A stretch of DNA of 10,771 nt from Caulobacteraceae bacterium. Its GTDB lineage: Bacteria > Pseudomonadota > Alphaproteobacteria > Caulobacterales > Caulobacteraceae. Shown one piece after another: positions 1 through 7,649 of the stretch. The position numbers and the translations under genes were made by a program. Location: contig JANXWN010000294.1 of the NCBI GenBank assembly GCA_025351125.1, positions 1-10,771 of the forward strand. Direction: 5' to 3'. Positions within the stretch are counted from its first letter, which is position 1. Each line of letters opens with the position of its first letter. The notes beneath the pieces are model-generated. The model saw nothing but the letters and a program-made list of their open reading frames with translations, did no database searches and had not been told where the DNA came from.

Positions 1-140
1 CCAAGCGGACCAGCGTTGGCAGTCGCCGCGGCGGTTACGCCTGGCGCGGATGAGCCGGTGGAGCCCGCTGGGGCCTTGTTGCAGGCCGAGAGCGAAGCCA
101 GAGCTACGCCCGCGAGCCAGACTGTGATCAAAACGCGCAT
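1..140 (-). CDS. Putative lipoprotein, N-terminal fragment (truncated by window edge)
   Basis: The minus-strand frame is open from ATG at 140-138 to the left edge, giving about 46 residues. The N-terminus has a lipoprotein signal peptide: Arg2, a hydrophobic core at about residues 3-17, and the lipobox L-S-A-C with the acylated Cys at position 20. After the Cys the chain is rich in Ala, Gly, Ser and Thr, as in a flexible tether. The +2 residue is Asn rather than Asp, which by the E. coli rule would favour the outer membrane. An in-frame TTG lies two codons upstream and sits 5 bases after a GGGG-type Shine-Dalgarno (AAGGGGAAACATTG), so it may be the real start. The mature domain lies outside the window, so function cannot be given. 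The gene is divergent from the cheB-like gene and shares a 163-base intergenic region with it. Confidence 0.72.
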   Translation of the reverse strand, partial: MRVLITVWLAGVALASLSACNKAPAGSTGSSAPGVTAAATANAGPL

Positions 141-231
141 GGACAATGTTTCCCCTTGAAAATCCCTAACTTAACCATATCGCGCTTTTATAATGAATTG
201 GAAGGGAGGGCCTGATACCCTTTAGGCGCAG

Positions 232-256
232 GGAACACACCGAGGGGTTCGGCGTT
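232..256 (+). promoter_or_regulatory. EcfG-type (general stress response) promoter
   Basis: GGAAC at 232-236 and CGTT at 253-256 are separated by exactly 16 bases. This matches the alphaproteobacterial EcfG sigma-factor consensus GGAAC-N16/17-CGTT at every defined position. A transcript starting 6-8 bases after the -10 element would have a leader of about 40 bases before the ATG at 304, a normal arrangement for the CheB-like gene. The match and its position are visible; control by EcfG is inferred from the known consensus. Confidence 0.75.
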
Positions 257-293
257 TGGCGATTGAAGCGGTCGGTGTTGCGCGCGTCGGCCC

Positions 294-298
294 AAGGG
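294..298 (+). promoter_or_regulatory. Ribosome binding site that decides the CheB-like start
   Basis: AAGGG sits 5 bases before the ATG at 304. It supports that ATG over the in-frame TTG at 256. The TTG lies inside the -10 element of the putative EcfG promoter and would be upstream of the transcript start. Confidence 0.65.
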
Positions 299-303
299 TT
301 TTC

Positions 304-1293
<990 letters not shown>

Positions 1294-1330
1294 ACCAAGG
1301 CGATCTTTGGCCGATGGCTGGCGCGCCGGG

Positions 1331-1720
1331 TTAGTCGCCTCGGCGCGGCGCGCAGACGGCGTTCAAGGCGCCTTCGAATTCGCCTACGGTAAACGGTTTC
1401 TGCAGACGCGGATTACCTCGAAAGGCCTCGGGCAAGGCCCATTGGCCATAGCCGCTGGCCAGGACGAAGGGGATTCCCCGCTCACGTAAAATCTCGGCGA
1501 CGGGAAAGACTTGGCCGCCTCTGATCGTCACGTCCAGGATGGCGGCGTCGATCAACTCGTCGCGCGCCAGCTGGATAGCGGCATCGAGTTTGCTCGCGGG
1601 CCCGACGATTTCGCAGCCGAGCATCTCAAGCATGTCTTCGATGAGCACCGCGATCATGGTTTCATCCTCGACCACGAGAATGCGTCGGCCAATGCAATTG
1701 TCGATGGCCGCCTTACTCAT
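1331..1720 (-). CDS. Single-domain response regulator, FAT GUY-type receiver
   Basis: This 129-residue protein consists only of a receiver domain. The phosphorylation pocket is complete: acidic residues Glu18-Asp19-Glu20, phospho-acceptor Asp63 (AILDV), the hydroxyl residue Ser89 and Lys108 followed by Pro109. Ser89 lies in VLASGYG, a variant of the FATGY signature of the alphaproteobacterial FAT GUY receivers, which commonly partner HWE/HisKA2 kinases and act in phosphorelays. There is no DNA-binding or enzymatic output domain, so it probably works by protein contact or as a phosphate shuttle or sink. Its ATG overlaps the last codons of the upstream kinase by 8 bases (ATGAGTAA), and a GGAG lies 4 bases upstream, which implies translational coupling. 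The cognate kinase is almost certainly that neighbour. Confidence 0.92.
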   Translation of the reverse strand: MSKAAIDNCIGRRILVVEDETMIAVLIEDMLEMLGCEIVGPASKLDAAIQLARDELIDAAILDVTIRGGQVFPVAEILRERGIPFVLASGYGQWALPEAFRGNPRLQKPFTVGEFEGALNAVCAPRRGD

Positions 1721-4700
1721 CCGGCTCCACTTTCGCGGCGGGAGTGGCGAAAACCTCGACCGTCAGCGGCAGCTCGATGACACAACGCAACCCCGAAGGC
1801 AAAAACACCCGTTCGACGGTCGCGTCGAATTCGTAAGCGAGCGCCCGTTCAATCAATGTCGTCCCAAAGCCGCGCCGGGTGGGGGGTTCAACGGTTGGGC
1901 CGCTGGTTTCGGACCAAACGACCCGCAGGACGGCTGGGTCGGAGCCGCGGAGCCTTTCCCAAGCAACGTCCAGTCGCCCTGTTGCCGTCGAAAGCGCGCC
2001 GTATTTGGCGGCATTGGTGCAGAGTTCATGAATCGCCATCGAGAACGCTAGACTGGCTTTTGGGGTTAACAGCACTTCGGGGCCGTCGATTTTGATCCGG
2101 TGGCCGCCATCGCCGTAGGCTTCCAGCTCGGTCTTGACGATGTCGCCCAGAGCGCCGCCGCCGCCGCCGTTTTGAGTCAGTCCGCTGTGCGCCCGCGAAA
2201 GCGCGCTGATCCGACCCTCGAGGCCGGCGGCGAAGTTTTCCGGCGTATCTGCGGAACTGAGCGTCTGGGACACGACCGAGGACACCGTGGCCAGAATGTT
2301 CTTTACCCGATGATCCAGTTCGCTCAGGAGCAACTGGGCCTGGCGTTCGGCGGCTTTACGCGTGTCGATGTTGCAGACGATGCCCAGCATATGCGTCGGC
2401 GGGTCCACGCCGTTTCGATAAAGGTCTCCGTGCCCCGAAATCCAGTGGATACTCGCGTCGGGCCAGATGACGCGGCATTCGAAATGCCATGTCTTATGTC
2501 GCGCCACCGCTTCGTCGAAGTGCTGCTTCACCTTCGCCCGATCATCGGGATACACGTGTTCGAGAAACGTTTTCATGCCCCAGTCTTTAACTGGCTGGTC
2601 GTAACCGAACGTCCTGTCGTACTGCAGCGAGCGGCGGGAAGTGTCGTTCGCCAAGTCCAGATCCCATTCGCCCAGTTGTCCTGTTTCAAGCGCGAACTTC
2701 AGACGGGTCTGACTTTCGCTTAGCGCCTCTTCGATGGCGCGTTCAGCGGAGATGTCGGTGTTTGTGCCGAACCAAATAACGATCCGGCCTTCCGCGTCGC
2801 GCATCGGCACGATGCGGGTGAGGAACGGACGAAACAGCCCATCCTTTCCCCTCAGCGGAAAGACCATCTCGAAGGGTTGTCCGGTGGCGATCGATTTTTT
2901 CCAGCGTTCATTGACCGCCGGGAGAATTTCAGGATCGTGGACCGACTGCCAACCCCAGCCTTGGTGGGCTTCGAGGGTGGCGCCCGTATAGTCGTACCAG
3001 CGGCGATTGAACCAATAAATCGATCCCTCGCCATCGGCCATCCAACAAAGGGTTGCAATATTGTCGGCCAAGACTCGAAACTTCAGCTCGGATTCATGGC
3101 GATCATCCTCCGCCCGTCGAAGCCCGCTTATATCGATGAAGGTGATCACCGCACCGTCAATCACGTTATCGACGGTGCGGTAAGGACGGATGCGCATGAT
3201 GAAGGTCGCGCCGTCCTTGCCGATCTGAACCTCGTGCTCGATGATGGATAGCTTACGCAAAACCGTTCGGACGTCGCGCTCTAGATCGGCATATTTGAGC
3301 AGGGTGACAATCTCGGTTATCGGCCGACCACGATCAGCGTCGCGCAAATGAAAGATGTCCGTCATACCGGGCGTGAAACTTTTGATGCGCAGCTCATTGT
3401 CGAGGAAAATCGTCGCGATCTCAGTACTGTCAAACAAGTTTTTGAGGTCGCTGTTTAGGCGGGTGAGCAGATCGTTTTTGCTACCCATCTCGACATTGAT
3501 CGTTTGCAGTTCCTCGTTGACCGATTGCATCTCTTCCTTGGAGGTTTCGAGCTCCTCATTGGAAGACTGGAGTTCCTCGTTGACCGACTGATATTCCTCG
3601 TTAGCGGATTTCATCTCCTCGGTGAGGATTTCGAATTCATCGATCGCCGCCTGGAGCTGCGCCTTGGTGGTGCTGAGCTCCTGTTCCTGAGCTTGGGCGT
3701 TAGCGTTTATGATCTTGTCGCCCGGCTTGGCATCCTTACGCGTTGCCAAAGGGCCCGCATCCTGGAAGGCCACGACACACATCCCGACGCCGGATTTTCC
3801 TTCCTTTAAAGGCGCGGCAATCACCGTTACCGACCGAATCTTGCCCTCGATCCGCAGCGCCAAGTCATTGTTGGAGATCGCCTCTCTTGCGGCGAATACG
3901 GCTTTCACCGCCGCGCGCACGGGGGAGCGAAGAGGCGGCTTTAGAATGTCAAAAAGATTGAGGCTCGCCATGCCGGCCGACGGACCCAGATAGTTCCCGA
4001 TTTCACTGCCGGAAAATCGCAGGACTTCATGTCGACTATCGATGACGACGTAGACCGGCGAATATTTTTCCAACGCCCGACGCGCGCTCCGGTCGATCTG
4101 GTCCGCGTTCGAAGGCGGCGTGGGGGCTGTAGCTCTCCACACGGCCGCTGCGGTTGGCGAAATCGCGGGAAAAGCCGTTTCGGCGTCGCAGCGCTGAAAG
4201 ATGCGGTGCTTCTTATCGAGGGCGGTGAAAAGCGTGCCGTTGCGCGACAAACTTTCCGACGATCCCAGGAAAAGCACACCATCGGGTCGCAGAGCGTAGT
4301 GAAAGGTCCGCACCACTCGATCCTGCAAATCAGTGTCGAGATAAATCATCAAGTTGCGGCAGGAAATCAAATCGAGTTTTGAGAACGGTGGGTCCTTGAT
4401 GACGCTGTGCGTCGAGAACACGCACATTTCTCGCACCGCCTTGATCGGGCAGTAATCTTCGCCGTCCTCGACAAACCAGCGCGCGGTGCGCTCGGCCGAG
4501 ACCCCGAGCATCGGGGTGCGGTAGCGTCCGGCGCGGGCGAGCGCCACGGCGGCTTCATCGATGTCCGTTCCGAAAATCTGGACACGCAGTGAAAGCCCGC
4601 GCCGTTCCAACTCGTCCTTAATCAGTATCGCGATGGAGTAAACTTCTTCCCCGGTCGAGCAAGCCGGAACCCAAATGCGCAGCGAATCGCCCGCGACCTT

Positions 4701-5735
4701 GCCTTCCAGCAGCTTGGGAATAATCGTCGCCTGCAAGACGCCAAAAGCTTCGGGATCGCGAAAGAACTGCGTCACTCCGATCAGGAACTCGCCGAAGAGA
4801 AGCTCGACTTCGCTGGGATTTTCCTTTAGATGAGCGACGTAAACGGACGCCTGATCGATCCGTAGCACCTGCATCCGGCGTTGGACGCGCCGCGCCAAGG
4901 TCTTTTCCTTGTACTGGCTGAAATCATGTCCGGTTTTAGCGCGCAGAAGATTGGTGATCTTGGCGAGTTGGGGCGCGGTGTCAAAACGAGTCCCGTCGCC
5001 GTCTTTCTGAGAAGCGGTGTAGAACAGGTGTCGCTGGTACTCGACCAGCCTGGCCGACATTTTGTCGACCCCAAGCACAAGATCGACCATGCCGGTCGCC
5101 ACCGCGCTTTGCGACATCCCGCCCGTGGCTGAATTGACCGAGACCTGCGCGATGGTCAGTCCACCGTGCTCCTTGACGAGAGGCAGGCTCCGCGCGCCAT
5201 CGCTGCCGGTGCCGGAAAGAATGATGCAGACGGCGTTCTCGCCCTGATCCTTGGCCAACGATTCGAAGAATGTGTCTATGGGCCGGCGGTGTTCTCGGTC
5301 CGGCGCCGGTCTCTCGACTCGTAAGGTTCGGGCGCTGATCGTCAGGGTGGCGTTCGGGGGGATGACGTAGATGCAATTTGCGACGACCGGCATGCCGTCG
5401 GTCGCCTCCGTCACTGTCATCGTGGTGGTGCGTCCCACCAGCTCGGCCAACATGCTGTTGTGGTCCGGGGCAAGGTGCTGGACCAGGACGAAGGCCATGC
5501 CGGTGTCGGCGGGTGTGTTCTGAAAGAAAGTTCGAAAGGCCTCAAGCCCCCCCGCCGAGGCTCCGATACCGACTACCAGCGCGACGGCGCTCTCCGTGTT
5601 CGCGCCGCTCGTCACCGGCGTTTCGGCCACGGCGCCGTTGGTTTTCGCCGGCTTGTTCTTGTCTGACTGTTTGTCGGAATCGCCCAAGGCCATCAGCTTC
5701 ACGTGCTCCGAAGCGGTGTTCCCATGCCCCCTCAT
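1713..5735 (-). CDS. Hybrid CheB-CheR-PAS-HWE sensor histidine kinase
   Basis: This 1340-residue, apparently soluble protein has the following modules. CheB methylesterase covers about 50-230, with triad Ser60 (GASAGG), His87 and Asp179 (SGTGSDG). CheR methyltransferase covers about 253-515, with TQFFRD at 322-327, the SAM loop ACSTGEE at 358-364, GTDID at 389-393 and SCRN at 458-461. A PAS-like domain (about 555-660) is followed by a long coiled coil (about 683-765), then PAS domains at about 765-875, 885-1000 and 1010-1130. An HWE kinase ends the chain (about 1137-1325): phospho-acceptor His1142 in ELDHRVKN, N-box HELCTNAAKYG at 1236-1246, the diagnostic W-x-E at 1274-1276 (WSE) and a G-box at 1289-1291. 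All catalytic motifs look intact. It should phosphorylate the overlapping downstream receiver. There is no transmembrane segment, so the signal is probably cytoplasmic. No good Shine-Dalgarno precedes Met1 (5735); Met15 (5693) or Val12 (GTG) are alternative starts. Residue boundaries are approximate. Confidence 0.93.
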   Translation of the reverse strand: MRGHGNTASEHVKLMALGDSDKQSDKNKPAKTNGAVAETPVTSGANTESAVALVVGIGASAGGLEAFRTFFQNTPADTGMAFVLVQHLAPDHNSMLAELVGRTTTMTVTEATDGMPVVANCIYVIPPNATLTISARTLRVERPAPDREHRRPIDTFFESLAKDQGENAVCIILSGTGSDGARSLPLVKEHGGLTIAQVSVNSATGGMSQSAVATGMVDLVLGVDKMSARLVEYQRHLFYTASQKDGDGTRFDTAPQLAKITNLLRAKTGHDFSQYKEKTLARRVQRRMQVLRIDQASVYVAHLKENPSEVELLFGEFLIGVTQFFRDPEAFGVLQATIIPKLLEGKVAGDSLRIWVPACSTGEEVYSIAILIKDELERRGLSLRVQIFGTDIDEAAVALARAGRYRTPMLGVSAERTARWFVEDGEDYCPIKAVREMCVFSTHSVIKDPPFSKLDLISCRNLMIYLDTDLQDRVVRTFHYALRPDGVLFLGSSESLSRNGTLFTALDKKHRIFQRCDAETAFPAISPTAAAVWRATAPTPPSNADQIDRSARRALEKYSPVYVVIDSRHEVLRFSGSEIGNYLGPSAGMASLNLFDILKPPLRSPVRAAVKAVFAAREAISNNDLALRIEGKIRSVTVIAAPLKEGKSGVGMCVVAFQDAGPLATRKDAKPGDKIINANAQAQEQELSTTKAQLQAAIDEFEILTEEMKSANEEYQSVNEELQSSNEELETSKEEMQSVNEELQTINVEMGSKNDLLTRLNSDLKNLFDSTEIATIFLDNELRIKSFTPGMTDIFHLRDADRGRPITEIVTLLKYADLERDVRTVLRKLSIIEHEVQIGKDGATFIMRIRPYRTVDNVIDGAVITFIDISGLRRAEDDRHESELKFRVLADNIATLCWMADGEGSIYWFNRRWYDYTGATLEAHQGWGWQSVHDPEILPAVNERWKKSIATGQPFEMVFPLRGKDGLFRPFLTRIVPMRDAEGRIVIWFGTNTDISAERAIEEALSESQTRLKFALETGQLGEWDLDLANDTSRRSLQYDRTFGYDQPVKDWGMKTFLEHVYPDDRAKVKQHFDEAVARHKTWHFECRVIWPDASIHWISGHGDLYRNGVDPPTHMLGIVCNIDTRKAAERQAQLLLSELDHRVKNILATVSSVVSQTLSSADTPENFAAGLEGRISALSRAHSGLTQNGGGGGALGDIVKTELEAYGDGGHRIKIDGPEVLLTPKASLAFSMAIHELCTNAAKYGALSTATGRLDVAWERLRGSDPAVLRVVWSETSGPTVEPPTRRGFGTTLIERALAYEFDATVERVFLPSGLRCVIELPLTVEVFATPAAKVEPDE
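3486..3620 (-). repeat. Seven-residue (21-base) tandem repeat encoding a coiled coil in the kinase
   Basis: Residues about 706-750 of the CheB-CheR-HWE kinase repeat a seven-residue unit of the form S-x-N-E-E-x-x (for example SANEEYQ, SVNEELQ, SSNEELE, SVNEELQ). At the DNA level this appears as degenerate 21-base repeats. The unit predicts a parallel signalling helix that joins the first PAS-like domain to the second. This coil is typical of CheB/CheR/PAS fusions. Confidence 0.8.
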
Positions 5736-5737
5736 AA

Positions 5738-5755
5738 ATGGTCGTTTTTGACCAT
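5738..5755. promoter_or_regulatory. Palindrome, candidate operator before the kinase gene
   Basis: ATGGTC (5738-5743) and GACCAT (5750-5755) form a perfect 6-base inverted repeat with a 6-base spacer, GTTTTT. It lies directly upstream of the kinase ATG at 5735-5733. The same half-site followed by GT recurs at 5763-5768, and a one-mismatch copy, ATGGTT, at 5778-5783. The cluster suggests a regulator binding site, but the palindrome could also form a small hairpin in the leader. The binding protein is unknown. If it is an operator overlapping the transcript start, the kinase probably starts at Met15 instead. Confidence 0.4.
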
Positions 5756-5820
5756 ACTGCAGATGGTCGTGAGAGTCATGGTTCTTCTAAAGGCACTGGC
5801 TGGGAGAAAATGTCTAGTTG

Positions 5821-5849
5821 CGCGGACACCCCGTCCGCGATTTTTGTTT
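5821..5849 (+). terminator. Intrinsic terminator-like hairpin on the plus strand
   Basis: CGCGGAC (5821-5827) pairs perfectly with GTCCGCG (5833-5839) around a 5-base loop. The T-rich tail ATTTTTGTTT follows. This is the form of a Rho-independent terminator for plus-strand transcription. It is odd because no plus-strand gene lies upstream: both flanking genes are on the minus strand. The flank on the minus-strand side has no T-run, so it is not an obvious terminator for the FAD gene. Confidence 0.5.
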
Positions 5850-5875
5850 GCGCCGCGGGGCAAGGTCTTGGCGGC

Positions 5876-5926
5876 GGCGCGCCCGGACGCCGCGAAGCCG
5901 GCGCGCGCGCCATCCTTTTTGCTTTT
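5876..5926 (+). terminator. Weaker GC-rich hairpin followed by T-rich tract
   Basis: GGCGCGC (5876-5882) can pair with GCGCGCC (5905-5911) around a 22-base loop that itself holds short complementary GC blocks. ATCCTTTTTGCTTTT follows. The large loop and low-complexity GC sequence make this less convincing than the hairpin at 5821. It points the same way, along the plus strand. Confidence 0.25.
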
Positions 5927-5972
5927 GGAGGCCGATTCAGATTTTGGACGCTTCCGTCTAAATCATCGTGCT

Positions 5973-7592
5973 CTAGCCTGTCGCTTGCATGCGCAACGCC
6001 ACCGCCTCGGCGACCTTAATCCCATCGATCGCCGCCGAGAGGATGCCTCCGGCATAGCCGGCGCCTTCGCCGGCGGGATAAAGACCCACGGTATTCAGAC
6101 TTTGGAAATCTTCCCCCCGAGATATCCGAACCGGTGACGAGGTTCGCGTCTCCACCCCGGTGAGCACGGCGTCGGGATGATCGAATCCGGCGATTCGCCG
6201 GCCGAATACCGGCAGCGCCTCGCGGATCGCGGCGACGGCGTAATCCGGTAGGCAATCGGAAAGATCGGCCGGCCGCACGCCGGGCCGATAGGACGGGATA
6301 ATCGTCCCTAGTTCGCGAGACGGGCGGCCGGCGAGAAAGTCGCTCAGGCGCTGGCCCGGCGCGGCATAGGTCCCGCCACCGGCGATGAACGCCCTTTCCT
6401 CCCAATGCCGTTGCAGGTCGATTCCGGCCAAAGCATGTTGTGGAAAGTCCACCGCGGGGGTGACATCCACAACGATGCCGGCATTGGCGTTGCGGGCATT
6501 GCGGGAATACTGGCTCATGCCGTTGGTCACCACGCGCCCCGGTTCCGAGGCCGCCGCCACGACCGTTCCGCCCGGACACATACAGAAACTGTAGACCGTG
6601 CGGCCATTCGAACAGGCGTGCGAGAGCTTATAGTCCGCCGCCCCCAAATCCGGGTGAGCCTGGTCGCCAAAGCGCGCGCGGTCGATCAACGACTGTGGAT
6701 GTTCGATGCGGAATCCCACGGAGAAAGGCTTGGCCGCGATCAACACGCCGCGATCACGCAACATGAAAAAGGTGTCGCGGGCGCTGTGGCCGATGGCGAG
6801 CACAATGTCGTTGGCCGCAATCTGTCCACCGCCCCGCAAACACACACCGCACACCCGCCGCGTTCCCTTGCCGTCCGTCGCAATCACCAGATCGGTCACC
6901 TTGCTACCAAAGCGGTATTCACCGCCCAGCGCTTCAATCGCCGCGCGCAGGCGCTCCACGATGGCGACGAGGCGAAAAGTGCCGATATGTGGATGGGCCT
7001 CGGTCAGGATATTCGGCGGCGCACCGGCCTGAACGAACTCTTCGAGCACCTTGCGCCCAAGATGTCGCGGGTCTTTGATTTGACTGTAAAGCTTGCCGTC
7101 GGAAAACGTACCGGCGCCACCTTCACCGAACTGAACATTCGATTCCGGGTCGAGGACGCCGTTACGCCACAAGCCCCAGGTATCCTTGGTCCGCTCGCGC
7201 ACCACCTTACCTCGATCCAAAATGATCGGTCGAAAACCCATTTGCGCCAGAAGCAGCCCGGCGAAGAGGCCGCACGGGCCGGCGCCAATTACAATCGGGC
7301 GACGGGTTTCATCGACGCGGGCCTGCGTCACAACCCGATAGCGGGTGTCCGGCGTGGGCTTGACGCGGTGGTCCCCAACCAAGTGCGCCGAAACGTCCGC
7401 TTCGCGGCGCACTTGCACGTCGACGGAGTAAACCACCAAGATCTGGGACTTGCGGCGCGCATCGTGCGCACGGCGAATGACGGCGAGGGTGAGGATATCG
7501 TCGAGGCTCACGCCCAGTCGAACAGCGACGGCGGCGCTCAAGGCCTCGGGGCCGTGGCCGAGCGGCAGTTTAAGTTCGGTCAGTCGAAGCAT
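5973..7592 (-). CDS. FAD-dependent dehydrogenase of COG2509 type
   Basis: This 539-residue protein matches the layout and usual length of the widely distributed but poorly characterised COG2509 NAD(P)/FAD-dependent oxidoreductases. Residues 1-95 form the small N-terminal domain seen in this family. The Rossmann FAD-binding motif follows at 101-108 (VIGAGPCG: Gly103, Gly105, Gly108), with an acidic residue (Asp126 in ILDRG) ending the second strand. The family-typical FGEGGAGTFSDGKL is at 155-168, and GEGAGYAGG at 508-516 would contact the flavin near the C-terminus. Several Cys residues lie mid-protein (SFCMCPGG), but no iron-sulfur pattern is clear. There is no signal peptide, so it is probably cytoplasmic. 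The substrate is unknown. It begins 57 bases after the stop of the SDR gene on the same strand and may share its transcript; both are redox enzymes. The Shine-Dalgarno before ATG 7592 is weak. Confidence 0.88.
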   Translation of the reverse strand: MLRLTELKLPLGHGPEALSAAVAVRLGVSLDDILTLAVIRRAHDARRKSQILVVYSVDVQVRREADVSAHLVGDHRVKPTPDTRYRVVTQARVDETRRPIVIGAGPCGLFAGLLLAQMGFRPIILDRGKVVRERTKDTWGLWRNGVLDPESNVQFGEGGAGTFSDGKLYSQIKDPRHLGRKVLEEFVQAGAPPNILTEAHPHIGTFRLVAIVERLRAAIEALGGEYRFGSKVTDLVIATDGKGTRRVCGVCLRGGGQIAANDIVLAIGHSARDTFFMLRDRGVLIAAKPFSVGFRIEHPQSLIDRARFGDQAHPDLGAADYKLSHACSNGRTVYSFCMCPGGTVVAAASEPGRVVTNGMSQYSRNARNANAGIVVDVTPAVDFPQHALAGIDLQRHWEERAFIAGGGTYAAPGQRLSDFLAGRPSRELGTIIPSYRPGVRPADLSDCLPDYAVAAIREALPVFGRRIAGFDHPDAVLTGVETRTSSPVRISRGEDFQSLNTVGLYPAGEGAGYAGGILSAAIDGIKVAEAVALRMQATG

Positions 7593-7649
7593 GGCGCTTG
7601 TTTAGCACGAGGACCGCGCGGATAACCCGGCGCTTGCCGAACTATGGCG

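Noticed and set aside
256..303. In-frame TTG start for the CheB-like gene that adds 16 residues
   Set aside because: The TTG overlaps the -10 element of the EcfG-type promoter, has no Shine-Dalgarno, and the extra residues do not resemble CheB. ATG 304 has AAGGG at good spacing.
1294..1330. Possible bidirectional terminator between the CheB-like and receiver genes
   Set aside because: Short GC palindromes such as GGCGCGCC are present but no T-run follows on either strand.
2100..2723. Plus-strand open frames inside the kinase gene
   Set aside because: They are antisense to well-conserved PAS and HWE domains and show no family motifs.
5703..6137. Plus-strand open frames across the 5736-5972 intergenic region
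   Set aside because: The translations are low-complexity Arg/Ala/Gly sequence, overlap both flanking genes, lack a convincing ribosome binding site and run through the terminator-like hairpin.
6405..7625. Plus-strand 406-residue open frame antisense to the FAD dehydrogenase
   Set aside because: It has no recognisable domain and covers almost exactly a well-supported flavoenzyme gene; long antisense frames are expected at this GC content.
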